Positions 1 to 8,087 are shown, counted from the stretch's first letter. The stretch is DNA of 31,151 bases from Ruminococcaceae bacterium UBA1730 (GCA_002315935.1 DCII01000070.1:1-31151); one strand, 5' to 3'. A program made the numbers and translations. The notes: generated by a model not told the origin, from the sequence alone.

Positions 1-94
1 AAATAATTTTATATTTGTCATGCGAATGCTTTGCTTTTTTAAGATACGCTTTCAGCTTTTTCTTTTCTGAATAAATTCTGCCTTTTATGTTCAT
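1..94 (-). CDS. Unidentified protein, N-terminal fragment cut by the window edge
   Basis: An open frame starts with ATG at 94 and runs off the left edge after 31 codons. The visible start reads MNIKGRIYSEKKKLK and is very rich in lysine, with no signal peptide or membrane segment. A GAGGAG Shine-Dalgarno sequence (plus-strand bases 101-106) sits six bases before the ATG, and a good minus-strand promoter lies upstream, so the start is convincing. I do not recognise the product; the visible part is too short to assign a family. It is divergent from the PHP gene at 285. Confidence 0.6.
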   Translation of the reverse strand, partial: MNIKGRIYSEKKKLKAYLKKAKHSHDKYKII

Positions 95-128
95 TTCTGT
101 CTCCTCAATTTTTGATTTTTCTTTCTGT

Positions 129-157
129 ATTGTATCACAGATTATACCAATAATCAA
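129..157 (-). promoter_or_regulatory. Promoter for the left-edge minus-strand gene
   Basis: Read on the minus strand: -35 TTGATT (152-157), a 17-base spacer, and -10 TACAAT (129-134) preceded by TGA, an extended -10. A second TATAAT lies inside the spacer, so the exact start could shift. It points at the ATG at 94. Confidence 0.55.
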
Positions 158-164
158 GTAGGCT

Positions 165-187
165 ACGGTTTTCAATTCATAAACCGT
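165..187. repeat. Inverted repeat in the divergent intergenic region
   Basis: ACGGTTT (165-171) and AAACCGT (181-187) form a perfect 7-base inverted repeat with a 9-base spacer. It sits between the -35 boxes of the two divergent promoters at 129-157 and 215-243, a position that suits an operator. No T-run follows either arm, so a terminator is unlikely. Confidence 0.4.
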
Positions 188-214
188 GCAGTTATTTTTA
201 ATGAGTTGTTATAC

Positions 215-243
215 TTGCAATAATTATCCATTGAATATATAAT
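215..243 (+). promoter_or_regulatory. Promoter for the PHP-VOC-aminotransferase genes
   Basis: -35 TTGCAA (215-220), a 17-base spacer and a perfect -10 TATAAT (238-243), about 40 bases before the probable start codon at 285. Confidence 0.6.
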
Positions 244-284
244 TCGTTTGTGTATTATTTCAGCGAATGGAAGGAATGGTTAAA

Positions 285-1328
285 ATGAAAAAAATTCTTA
301 TTGATGAAAATATTAAATATTACCGTGCAAATCTTCACTGCCATTCAACAATATCTGACGGGAAGAAGACTGTTGAAGAGCTTAAGAGAGATTATATGGC
401 TCGTGGATATTCGATAATCGCCTTTACGGATCACGATATTTATGTCAATCATGATAATCTGACGGATGAGAGCTTTGTTGCACTCAATTCCTATGAGCTT
501 GATGTGAGCGAAGCCGAAGCTCCCGAGAGAGAGGCAAAAAAGACCTGCCATCTCTGCTATATAGCGTTGGATAAGGAAAATGATATTTCCTTATGCTTCA
601 ATAACGAAAAATATATCTGGGGAAATGCCGAATCCTTCAAGGATTTTCAGCATTATATCGGCACTCCCGATTATGAGCGTGTTTATTCCGCAGAAGGAAT
701 AAACGATATGATTAGGCTGGGAATTGAAAACGGATTTTATGTTACCTATAATCATCCCATATGGTCCTGCGAAAGCTTTCCGCAGTTTTCGGAATACAGT
801 GGCATGAACGCAATGGAAATAGTCAATTATTCCAGCATCGTTTCGGGTTGGGATGATGATAACAGCCATTTTTACGAGGAGATGCTGAACCTCGGAAACA
901 GTGTTCACTGCATTGCAACGGATGACAACCATAACAGACATGATGACGATAATCCCATGTGCGATTCCTACGGCGGATACACAATGATAGGTGCGGAGAA
1001 GCTTGAATATTCGCTTATCACCAAGTCGCTTGTTGAAGGAAATTTCTATTGCTGTGTCGGCGATTACAAAAACGATGCTCCCGAAATAAAATCACTTGTT
1101 TATGAAGACGGCAAGGTTTATATCAGAACGAGCGATGCAAGAAAAATAACCATCAAGCATAACACACGCTGTGCCCGTTCACGCAATGCAGAGAACGGAA
1201 AAACCGTCAATGATGCGGTGTTTGAAGTTGACGAAAATGCAAAATGGTTCAGACTCACCGTAATTGACGAAAAAGGTTACAAGGCATACACAAACGCCTA
1301 TTTCCTTGATGACATAAGGAGCAAATAA
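285..1328 (+). CDS. PHP-domain metal-dependent phosphoesterase
   Basis: Polymerase and histidinol phosphatase (PHP) family protein of 347 residues, a cytoplasmic metal-dependent phosphoesterase whose substrate I cannot name. The metal-binding signatures are clear: HCHSTISDG at residues 18-26 and TDHD at 48-51. Later candidate ligands are YNHPIW and the ATDDNHNRH stretch. The last 80 or so residues look like a small beta-rich tail. The frame also has ATGs at 267 and 276, but GGAAGG at 269-274 lies ten bases before the ATG at 285 and overlaps the first of them, so 285 is the better start (MKKILIDENI). It is followed 40 bases later by the VOC gene, probably on the same transcript. A second PHP protein of a different subgroup lies in the hydrogenase operon at 25765-26496. 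Confidence 0.85.
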   Translation: MKKILIDENIKYYRANLHCHSTISDGKKTVEELKRDYMARGYSIIAFTDHDIYVNHDNLTDESFVALNSYELDVSEAEAPEREAKKTCHLCYIALDKENDISLCFNNEKYIWGNAESFKDFQHYIGTPDYERVYSAEGINDMIRLGIENGFYVTYNHPIWSCESFPQFSEYSGMNAMEIVNYSSIVSGWDDDNSHFYEEMLNLGNSVHCIATDDNHNRHDDDNPMCDSYGGYTMIGAEKLEYSLITKSLVEGNFYCCVGDYKNDAPEIKSLVYEDGKVYIRTSDARKITIKHNTRCARSRNAENGKTVNDAVFEVDENAKWFRLTVIDEKGYKAYTNAYFLDDIRSK

Positions 1329-1368
1329 GTAAAGACAAAATGCAATTCTTCAACGGAGGTGTTTGCAG

Positions 1369-1731
1369 GTGATTTATAAAGGTGTGCTCATAGCAGTCAC
1401 AGACTGTAATAAATCATTGAAATTCTATAATGATATGTTCGGTCTGTCGTTAATTCGTGATAATGACGGAAATATGGAGCTGACCGATAATATATTTTTA
1501 CAGGAAATCGGATACTGGGAAAAGTTCACTCAAAAAAATGTTATTCCGAGAAACAATTCCTCTGAGCTGTATTTTGAAGAAGCGGACATTGATGCCTTTG
1601 TGAAAAAACTTGAAACGCTCTATCCCGAAACCGAATATGTAAATCGGCTGATGACACATAGCTGGGGACAGCGTGTGGTCAGATTCTATGACCCTGACGG
1701 AAACCTTATTGAGGTCGGAACGCCGGTTTGA
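1369..1731 (+). CDS. VOC-superfamily (glyoxalase/bleomycin-resistance fold) protein
   Basis: Small cytoplasmic protein of 120 residues with the vicinal oxygen chelate fold, a family that includes glyoxalase I, dioxygenases and antibiotic-binding proteins. The pattern is a beta strand, then SLKFYNDMFGL, and near the C-terminus THSWGQRVVRFYDPDGNLIE with the usual His and Glu. The first metal-ligand position, normally His in the opening strand, appears to be Gly (YKGVLIAV), so it may bind a ligand without catalysing metal chemistry. A TTG at 1363 is in frame, but the GGAGGT at 1355-1360 is spaced correctly for the GTG at 1369 and not for the TTG. It sits between the PHP gene and an aminotransferase. 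The specific function is unknown. Confidence 0.8.
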   Translation: MIYKGVLIAVTDCNKSLKFYNDMFGLSLIRDNDGNMELTDNIFLQEIGYWEKFTQKNVIPRNNSSELYFEEADIDAFVKKLETLYPETEYVNRLMTHSWGQRVVRFYDPDGNLIEVGTPV

Positions 1732-1776
1732 AAAACAGAATTTCATGGGTGATACTCACCTAAAAGGAGAAATCTT

Positions 1777-2961
1777 ATGCGTAAACTCAGTTCCCGTTCC
1801 GAAAGCTTTACCGATTCCGTCATCCGCAGAATGACGAGAATATCGAATGAATATGATGCAATAAATCTCTCTCAGGGATTCCCCGATTTTGACCCTCCGA
1901 AGGCGATTACCGACAGACTTGCAGAGGTTTCTGCCGAAGGTCCCCATCAATATGCGATAACATGGGGAGCAAAGAATTTCAGAGATGCGGTTGCGAAAAA
2001 ATATGAGCATTTTTCGGGGATTTCAATTGACCCGCAGACCGAAATTGTTGTTACCTGCGGAAGCACGGAAGCCATGATGGCAACCATGATGAGCATAGTC
2101 AATCCCGGGGATAAGGTTATTGTTTTTTCGCCGTTTTATGAAAACTACGGTGCAGATACTATTCTTTCAGGTGCAGTTCCGATTTATGTTCCGCTGAATC
2201 CTCCGGAATTCAATTTTGACAGAAAAGTTCTTGAGGATGCTTTCAGGCAGGATGCTTCCGCTATCATTATCTGCAATCCGTCAAACCCCTGCGGCAAGGT
2301 TTTTACGCAGGAGGAGCTTGAATATATTGCTTCTCTCGCAATAAAATATGATGCTTATGTTGTTACGGACGAGGTTTATGAACATATTGTCTATAAGCCG
2401 AACAGGCATATTTATATGCAGTCACTTCCCGGAATGAGAGAGCGTACTGTCGTATGCAACTCGCTTTCGAAAACCTTCTCAATCACAGGCTGGCGTTTGG
2501 GATATGTTATAGCAAATCCCGAAATAATCGAAAGAGTCAAAAAGGTTCACGATTTTCTGACTGTCGGAGCCGCCGCACCGCTGATGGAAGCGGCAGTCAC
2601 GGGTCTTGAATACGGAGACGATTACTATGAAGAGCTTGCCGCACACTATGCTCATATGAAAGAGATTTTCGTCGGAGGTCTTGACAAACTCGGACTTAAA
2701 TACACAGATCCGCAGGGAGCATATTATGTGCTTGTTGATGTGAGCGAATTCGGCGTTAAGGACGACCTGAAATTCTGCGAATGGATGATAAGGAATGTCG
2801 GCGTTGCCGCCGTTCCCGGCTCAAGCTTCTTCAAAGAAAACATCAATCATCTTATCAGACTTCACTTCGCCAAAAATGACAATACCCTCAACGAAGCACT
2901 CCGAAGACTTGCAACGCTGAAGGAAAAAGCGACCAATGCGGAAAATGTTGAGTGGAGATAA
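1777..2961 (+). CDS. Class I/II PLP-dependent aminotransferase (YbdL/kynurenine aminotransferase-like)
   Basis: Fold-type I aminotransferase of 394 residues, full length. It transfers an amino group between an amino acid and a 2-oxo acid with pyridoxal phosphate. Visible landmarks are NLSQGFPDFDPP near residue 31, the CNPSNPCGKVF substrate and phosphate loop, TDEVYEHIVY with the PLP-contacting Asp and Tyr, and SLSKTFSITGWRLGY with the Schiff-base lysine. The N-terminal signature resembles methionine/kynurenine-type enzymes (E. coli YbdL) more than classical aspartate aminotransferases; the substrate is inference. AGGAGA lies upstream of the ATG. A small hairpin with GGTGA/TCACC arms (1748-1760) precedes the ribosome-binding site. 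Last gene of the leftmost plus-strand group. Confidence 0.9.
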   Translation: MRKLSSRSESFTDSVIRRMTRISNEYDAINLSQGFPDFDPPKAITDRLAEVSAEGPHQYAITWGAKNFRDAVAKKYEHFSGISIDPQTEIVVTCGSTEAMMATMMSIVNPGDKVIVFSPFYENYGADTILSGAVPIYVPLNPPEFNFDRKVLEDAFRQDASAIIICNPSNPCGKVFTQEELEYIASLAIKYDAYVVTDEVYEHIVYKPNRHIYMQSLPGMRERTVVCNSLSKTFSITGWRLGYVIANPEIIERVKKVHDFLTVGAAAPLMEAAVTGLEYGDDYYEELAAHYAHMKEIFVGGLDKLGLKYTDPQGAYYVLVDVSEFGVKDDLKFCEWMIRNVGVAAVPGSSFFKENINHLIRLHFAKNDNTLNEALRRLATLKEKATNAENVEWR

Positions 2962-2972
2962 CGAAACAATAA

Positions 2973-3015
2973 CAGGTCTGTTGCAAATTGATTTTCTCAA
3001 TTTGCGACAGACCTG
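2973..3015. terminator. Long hairpin between convergent genes (bidirectional terminator)
   Basis: An 18-base stem (2973-2990 with 2998-3015, one G-T wobble) with the 7-base loop ATTTTCT lies between the stop codons of the aminotransferase and the AraC regulator. The T-tracts on either side are weak, so termination efficiency is uncertain, but its location suits a shared terminator. Confidence 0.65.
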
Positions 3016-3023
3016 AAACTGAA

Positions 3024-4262
3024 TTATTTATTTTTGATTGCTTCCGAAACAAATTCCGCCGTTCCGTTTCCTGCGGCACGGTTGATGTTTGCCCTGAATC
3101 TTTCATCGCCGACATACATCTCGCCCAGGCAGGAGAGCATTTCATCGGAGCAGGCATAGAAATTATCGCTGATATATTTCTGAAGCTCGGCAACAAGTGC
3201 CCTTGCTTCTGTGCAGGAAGCAGCTTTATCCTTTATCTCCCCGAAGCGGACAAATATTTCCATCAGTCCGTCGTTGATAAGCTCATTCTGCTCCTTACTT
3301 CTTCCAGCGGATTTCTTTTCGCTTTCCTTAAAGGCATCGGTATCTCCCCAACGCTCCTTCGCTTCGTCTGAAAATCTTTTAACGGGAATCCAGATTGCAC
3401 TTCTGTAATCGGCATCATCCTTGTTTCCGTCGCAGGAATACCATTCGATGTTGTAGTTTCCCGACATTTCGTATTCTCTGTTGCCCGGAAGCCATTCCTT
3501 GAAAATATAGGTGTTCACCTTCTGCAATGCATCGGGCATTGCTCCGACACAGCTGAATTTTGCCCATTCTCCGCCGGGAAGCTCAAAAAGTGTCATTCCA
3601 TCGGGAACCTCACCGCCCGTATATTTTCCTGCAATGATATAACGGAATTTTCCGTCTCCTATGTCATCAATGCAGACGGCGTATTCGCCGATGCAGTTGT
3701 CAATTATTGCTCTCTCTTCGGGGCAGGACGGTGCTTTGCCTGCATAGATTGTGTGAGTGCAGTATTTCTCGCAGATTTCGTCCCAGAATTCGGGGATTTC
3801 CTTATATGCGTTTTCTCCCGAAAAAATTCTTTCGAAGCCTATGAGCTTAAAGCCCCACATCGGGCTGACTGTGTAATCCATTTTTTCTCCTCCTGTTATT
3901 TCAATTCTGATTACCAGCGGAAGAAAACAGCGGATAAGGGATGAATCCTTTCGAATTGCATTCGGCGAAGAACCGTGAAATCTGCTGAACGCCTTTGTAA
4001 AGCTTTCGGGAGTTTCGTAGCCGAACCGGAAAGCAACATCAATAATCTTTTCATCGGTCTGCGAAAGAATCTTCGCCGCTTCATAAAGTCTGCGGTTGCG
4101 GATATATTCGCCGATTGAATATCCTGTTACTATTCTGAATCCCTTCTGAAGATAAAACGGCGAAATATAAATTTTCTCTGCGATACCGTTTATGTCAATG
4201 TTATTTTCGAGATTATCTTCGATAAATTTCAGCGTTTCCTTCAGACCTGCAATCCATTCCAT
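3024..4262 (-). CDS. AraC-family regulator with GyrI-like and TipAS-like effector domains
   Basis: A 412-residue transcription factor with three parts. Residues about 10-105 are an AraC/XylS DNA-binding domain with two helix-turn-helices (IAEKIYISPFYLQKGF, then VAFRFGYETPESFTKAF). Residues about 128-293 match the GyrI/Rob-like small-molecule-binding fold (MWGFKLIGFERIF, FELPGGEWAKF, NIEWYSC). Residues about 299-410 look like a TipAS antibiotic-recognition domain: ERWGDTDAFKES, a charged helix, then FYACSDEMLSCLGEMYVGDER. TipAS binds thiopeptides in MerR-type TipA; finding it on an AraC protein is unusual. The upstream in-frame ATG at 4295 is rejected because AGGAGAG precedes the ATG at 4262. 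An ABC exporter lies directly upstream on the same strand, so a role in sensing a toxic compound and controlling its export is a reasonable inference. Confidence 0.85.
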   Translation of the reverse strand: MEWIAGLKETLKFIEDNLENNIDINGIAEKIYISPFYLQKGFRIVTGYSIGEYIRNRRLYEAAKILSQTDEKIIDVAFRFGYETPESFTKAFSRFHGSSPNAIRKDSSLIRCFLPLVIRIEITGGEKMDYTVSPMWGFKLIGFERIFSGENAYKEIPEFWDEICEKYCTHTIYAGKAPSCPEERAIIDNCIGEYAVCIDDIGDGKFRYIIAGKYTGGEVPDGMTLFELPGGEWAKFSCVGAMPDALQKVNTYIFKEWLPGNREYEMSGNYNIEWYSCDGNKDDADYRSAIWIPVKRFSDEAKERWGDTDAFKESEKKSAGRSKEQNELINDGLMEIFVRFGEIKDKAASCTEARALVAELQKYISDNFYACSDEMLSCLGEMYVGDERFRANINRAAGNGTAEFVSEAIKNK

Positions 4263-4293
4263 AATTTTCTCTCCTGTTTTCATCGCTGAAATC

Positions 4294-4327
4294 ATTATAG
4301 CCCACAGTCGGATTATTTTCCTGTCAA
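4294..4327 (-). promoter_or_regulatory. Candidate promoter of the AraC regulator with over-long spacer
   Basis: On the minus strand a perfect TTGACA (4322-4327) and a perfect TATAAT (4294-4299) are 22 bases apart, far over the usual 16-18. Either this promoter is weak unless the DNA is distorted or bound by an activator, or only one of the two boxes is used. Confidence 0.4.
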
Positions 4328-4424
4328 TGAGTGGCTTATTTTGTCCTGATTTTCAGAGTGTGCGGATATTCTTTCTGTTCGGGCGTTATGCGGAAGCCTT
4401 CAATTGCTTTCTGAATGGCTTTAA

Positions 4425-6038
4425 TCATAATGCTCTGAATGCTTCTGCACCCTCATATTTTATCCAGCGGTTGAGAATGAGAGTGACAGGCACAAAAATC
4501 AATGCAACGCACGAGAGATAAGTCCATGCAGGAATTGCTTGCAGAAAATAGTATCCGGCAATAACAGCTCCTGCAATGCCCATTCCGCCGAACATGGCAA
4601 TAAAAACCGCCATGCTTTGCTTGATGGGAACAACCTCATTTGTCCAGCCGAGATTTGCCTTCTTTATGCCGAGGAAAAGCCCGAAGGCTGCATTGAAAAA
4701 GATATACACAATAACAACCGCAAGAACGGCGATAAATTCCGCAACATCAATTCCGAATGTAATTCCTAAGGCAATTGCACAGAACAGTGCAGGAACCGTG
4801 TTGAGTATTACGGGAACTCTTCTTTTTGCCCGAAGAATTCTCTCTGCTCCGACGGGAAGAACCTGAAGAATCCATATGTTTTTTCCTTCAAGAGAAACCG
4901 AAGGCGGTGCAATGATATTCATTGAAAGAACAAGGCATATTGCCGAAGCGACAATAACAGGAATTGCATTTTTGAAGAAATCTCCCTGTGCGTAATACTG
5001 CTCAAGAATGGCGGAAAGGTCATCCCTTTTGATAATTGCGGAAATGCCGATAACAGGCATAATAATTAATCCGAGACCGCCGTTGATAAGATAGGTCGGG
5101 CTTTTGACAATTCTTTTAAGCTCTTTCTTTATAAGTGCCGTATCAATGCTTGCTGTTTTAACGGATTTTTCCTTATATTCCGTTTTCTTTGCTCCTTTGT
5201 TGGTTGTGAGAATTTTGATAAATGAAGCTGAAAGAACCGCATAACAGATAACGCATAAAGCAATTGTCATTGCGGCAACGATTGCGAAAGCCCTTGCGTT
5301 TCCTGCACCTGCAAGACCGAGCTGATACATCGGATAAATCCACACTCTGATGGTTTTGCCGATTTTTTCTGCAATTTCTCCGCCGTTGACCGCAAAAAGC
5401 CGGAGAAATGAATTCAGTCTGAACTGAATAAAATAATAACCGCCCATAAATACAACCGTTATGATTGCGGTAACAATGCTCTTATTCTTGATTTTGCCTG
5501 CAATTGCGGCAATAACCCATCCGAGAATGCAGGTCAGAACGGTTACAAAAGCCGAAATAAGAATCTGAATAACAATGCAGAATATCATTCTTTCGGCGTT
5601 CATATATCCTCTCTGGGTATAAACACCAACGGCAGGAATCCAGACAAGTGCAGAATAAAGCAGACTTGAAAGATAAACCGTTATCATTCTGACCGTGAGG
5701 ATGTGTCTTGCAGGAATTGGCATTGAGAGAAGAAATTCATTATCCTTTGCGAGATACAGGCTTGAATAGGTTGTGAAAACACTTCCGAAAACGCCGACGG
5801 CAATTGCCATCATGCCCATCATCGCAAAATAAAGCCATTCTATTTGTCCGTAATAAAGGGGGTCGGCAAGAGCCATGCCTATGCCGACAAATGCGAAGCC
5901 GACAGAAACGAAAATGCATAACATCAGGCAGATAAATCCGATGATAGCCTTAGGCGAACGGATTTTACCGGTTTTGTTATCCATAAAATACATTCTGTTG
6001 ATTTCCATGAACTGCTTTTTAAACAGAGCCTTAAACAT
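4425..6038 (-). CDS. ABC exporter permease (ABC-2-like, multi-spanning)
   Basis: Membrane protein of 537 residues with roughly a dozen hydrophobic segments in two halves, separated by a charged stretch around residues 290-300 (TNKGAKKTEYKEKSVK). It begins with a short amphipathic cytoplasmic leader, then helices from residue 30 on. No soluble domain is visible. It starts two bases after the stop of the ATPase gene, and its GGAGGA ribosome-binding site lies inside the end of that gene, so the two are translationally coupled and form one exporter. The substrate is unknown; the drug-sensor-like AraC protein downstream suggests an antimicrobial or toxic peptide. Confidence 0.8.
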   Translation of the reverse strand: MFKALFKKQFMEINRMYFMDNKTGKIRSPKAIIGFICLMLCIFVSVGFAFVGIGMALADPLYYGQIEWLYFAMMGMMAIAVGVFGSVFTTYSSLYLAKDNEFLLSMPIPARHILTVRMITVYLSSLLYSALVWIPAVGVYTQRGYMNAERMIFCIVIQILISAFVTVLTCILGWVIAAIAGKIKNKSIVTAIITVVFMGGYYFIQFRLNSFLRLFAVNGGEIAEKIGKTIRVWIYPMYQLGLAGAGNARAFAIVAAMTIALCVICYAVLSASFIKILTTNKGAKKTEYKEKSVKTASIDTALIKKELKRIVKSPTYLINGGLGLIIMPVIGISAIIKRDDLSAILEQYYAQGDFFKNAIPVIVASAICLVLSMNIIAPPSVSLEGKNIWILQVLPVGAERILRAKRRVPVILNTVPALFCAIALGITFGIDVAEFIAVLAVVIVYIFFNAAFGLFLGIKKANLGWTNEVVPIKQSMAVFIAMFGGMGIAGAVIAGYYFLQAIPAWTYLSCVALIFVPVTLILNRWIKYEGAEAFRAL

Positions 6039-6040
6039 AA

Positions 6041-6745
6041 TCAGTCCTCCAGTTCAAGGAATACGGACTCAAGGGATTCATCGCCCTTGACCTCTTCCAT
6101 AGTGCCCGAAACGATGAGCTTACCGCCCTTGATAACGGCAACCTTGTCGCAGAGCTTTTCCGCAACCTCAAGCACATGGGTGCTGAAAAAGATTGCTCCG
6201 CCGTTGTCGCATACCTCTCTCATCATGCCCTTGAGAAGATGTGCCGCTTTCGGGTCAAGACCGACAAAGGGTTCATCCATGATGATGAGCTTCGGCTCGT
6301 GAATCCATGCCGAAATGATTGCGAGCTTCTGCTTCATTCCGTGAGAATAAGCCGAAACAGGCTGGGCAAGGTCAGAGGTCAGCTCAAATAAATCGGCATA
6401 TTTTTTGATTCTTGCCTGTCTGTCCGAAGCGGATATTCCGAATATATCCGCAACAAAATTCAGATACTGAATGCCGGTCATGAAATCATATATATCCGGA
6501 TTATCGGGAATATAAGCCATCATTTTTTTGCATTCAATCGGTTCATTGACTATTGATTTGCCGTTGATGAGAATTTCACCCTTGTCAAAGCGGAGAATGC
6601 CGGCAATGCTCTTGAGGGTTGTTGTTTTGCCTGCTCCGTTATGGCCGATAAAGCCGTAAATTTCGCCGGGTCTTATATGAAGAGTGAGGTCATCAACAGC
6701 CTTCTTCTCTCCGAATGATTTTGAAAGATTTGTGATTTTAAGCAT
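6041..6745 (-). CDS. ABC exporter ATP-binding protein
   Basis: ATPase subunit of 234 residues that powers the adjacent permease from the cytoplasmic face. Landmarks are Walker A GHNGAGKT (34-41), a degenerate signature YSHGMKQK (about 133-140, usually LSGGQ), Walker B LIIMDEP (153-159) with the D-loop GLD, and the switch His in FFSTH (190). This signature and length fit the CcmA/BcrA-like export group. The ATG at 6745 has a perfect AGGAGG seven bases upstream. First gene of the two-gene exporter operon. Confidence 0.92.
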   Translation of the reverse strand: MLKITNLSKSFGEKKAVDDLTLHIRPGEIYGFIGHNGAGKTTTLKSIAGILRFDKGEILINGKSIVNEPIECKKMMAYIPDNPDIYDFMTGIQYLNFVADIFGISASDRQARIKKYADLFELTSDLAQPVSAYSHGMKQKLAIISAWIHEPKLIIMDEPFVGLDPKAAHLLKGMMREVCDNGGAIFFSTHVLEVAEKLCDKVAVIKGGKLIVSGTMEEVKGDESLESVFLELED

Positions 6746-6763
6746 ATGCTTTCCTCCTTTGGA

Positions 6764-6806
6764 TTTTCGCTGATACTATAATACCATTCATCTGCGAAAA
6801 AATAAA
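6764..6806 (-). promoter_or_regulatory. Exporter promoter overlapped by an inverted repeat
   Basis: Minus-strand promoter: TTTATT (plus 6801-6806), 17-base spacer, and TATTAT (6778-6783) preceded by TGG. TTTTCGC (6764-6770) and GCGAAAA (6794-6800) form a perfect 7-base inverted repeat that brackets the -10 and fills part of the spacer, a layout typical of a repressor site. The -35 is poor. Confidence 0.4.
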
Positions 6807-6904
6807 CAGTAATTTCGGAAAATTAAGACCTTTATTTTTCTGCATCCGAAGGATAGAATACGAAAAATCCCAAATCGGAGGGGAATAAATAAAGTTTTAT
6901 TCTG

Positions 6905-6933
6905 TTGACTTGAATAATTCGCTGTGTTATAAT
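6905..6933 (+). promoter_or_regulatory. Strong promoter of the Fe(III)/phosphonate-type importer
   Basis: TTGACT (6905-6910), 17-base spacer, TATAAT (6928-6933) preceded by TGT, an extended -10. Near-consensus sigma-A promoter about 30 bases before the start codon. Confidence 0.75.
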
Positions 6934-6964
6934 TCAGAATATAAAATATAAGGAGATGACCGAT

Positions 6965-8014
6965 TTGAAAAAAACGATTATATTTTTACTCGTAGCCTGT
7001 ATGCTTCTTGCATTCTGCTCATGCGGAAAAAATGCAGACACAAATACAGCAACAAAGCCCGCAGGAGAAATGACTCCTGCCGATTATACGGGAACACTTA
7101 CCGTTTATTCCCCTCATGATTCAGACCCGTTGAACGCAGGAGTTGCTCTTTTTGAAGAGAAATATCCGAATGTTACGGTTGAGGTTATTGCGGACGGCAC
7201 TTCAAACCTCGTTGCAAAGATTGCCGCTGAATCGGCAAATCCCGTTTGCGATGTTATCTGGGGCGGCGGTGCAGACACTCTCGCCGCATATAAGGAATAT
7301 TTTCAGCCATATAAGCCCACCTGCTTTGATGTGCTTGATGCTTCTCTCTGCGACCCCGAATATTATTGGATTGGCGAATCGCCCCTGCCGATGACATTCG
7401 TTGTCAACACGCAGAAGGTTGCAAAGGAGGATATTCCGCAGAGCTGGGCAGACCTTCTCAACTGGGATGTTGCCAAATACGGCAAGATTGCAATTGCAGA
7501 CCCCGCTTCGTCAGGCTCCGCATTCACACAGCTTTGCACAATGCTTTCTGTTTTCGGTTCCTCGGCTGATAACTACAAATCGGGTTGGGATTTCGTTAAG
7601 AAGCTTTATCCGAAGCTCGAGGTCAAATCCTCCTCTTCTCTTGCTCATAAGGATGTTTTTGCAGGGGAAAATGCAATGGGTATAACTCTCGAAAAGGGTT
7701 CGGTTGCTTATGCGGAGGATTGGATGGTCACAGTTTATCCTTCAGACGGAACATCTGCTGTTCCCGACGGAGTTGCCATCATCAAGGATTGCCCCAATCC
7801 GGAGCTTGCAAAGCTCTTTGAGGAATTCGTTCTGAGCAATGAGTGCCAGACAGCACAGAATAAGGATTGGGCACGCCGTCCCATGCGTTCGGATGTTGAA
7901 GCAACAGGACTTAGCCCTCTTTCCGAAATAAAGCTTATCAATTATGATTTTGATTATGTTTCGGCAAACGCTTCCGCAATCAAAGAGCAGTGGCAGGATA
8001 TTGTTGTTGGATAA
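6965..8014 (+). CDS. ABC importer substrate-binding lipoprotein (Fe(III)/2-aminoethylphosphonate/polyamine type)
   Basis: Periplasmic-binding-protein-like receptor, anchored outside the membrane as a lipoprotein. A short signal peptide (KKTIIFLLVACMLLAF) ends in a lipobox-like FCSC. The mature part opens with LTVYSPHDSDPLNAG and contains NLVAKIAAESANPVCDVIWGG, a pattern common to AfuA/FbpA and phosphonate-binding receptors. The frame has an ATG at 6956, but it touches the AGGAG at 6951-6955; the TTG at 6965 is nine bases from that site and is the likely start, giving 349 residues. The ATPase and permease genes follow. The ligand is not decided by the sequence: Fe(III), 2-aminoethylphosphonate and polyamines all remain possible. 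Confidence 0.82.
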   Translation: MKKTIIFLLVACMLLAFCSCGKNADTNTATKPAGEMTPADYTGTLTVYSPHDSDPLNAGVALFEEKYPNVTVEVIADGTSNLVAKIAAESANPVCDVIWGGGADTLAAYKEYFQPYKPTCFDVLDASLCDPEYYWIGESPLPMTFVVNTQKVAKEDIPQSWADLLNWDVAKYGKIAIADPASSGSAFTQLCTMLSVFGSSADNYKSGWDFVKKLYPKLEVKSSSSLAHKDVFAGENAMGITLEKGSVAYAEDWMVTVYPSDGTSAVPDGVAIIKDCPNPELAKLFEEFVLSNECQTAQNKDWARRPMRSDVEATGLSPLSEIKLINYDFDYVSANASAIKEQWQDIVVG

Positions 8015-8031
8015 ATGAATTCTTAAAATTT

Positions 8032-8060
8032 AAGGCAAGGGATGAATTTTCCCTTGCCTT
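8032..8060 (+). terminator. Hairpin inside the importer operon (attenuator or mRNA stabiliser)
   Basis: AAGGCAAGGG (8032-8041) and CCCTTGCCTT (8051-8060) form a perfect 10-base stem with a 9-base loop between the receptor gene and the ATPase gene. Only a weak T-tract follows. Such elements commonly let the receptor be made in excess over the membrane parts, by partial termination or protection of the upstream mRNA. Confidence 0.6.
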
Positions 8061-8087
8061 CTTAACAATTTTGAAAGAGGACAGAAC

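Noticed and set aside
1748..1760. Small GGTGA/TCACC hairpin before the aminotransferase
   Set aside because: Only five base pairs and no T-run; too weak to call a terminator or regulator.
2988..3408. Plus-strand frames opposite the end of the AraC gene
   Set aside because: Antisense shadows of a clear coding gene with no ribosome-binding site or family resemblance.
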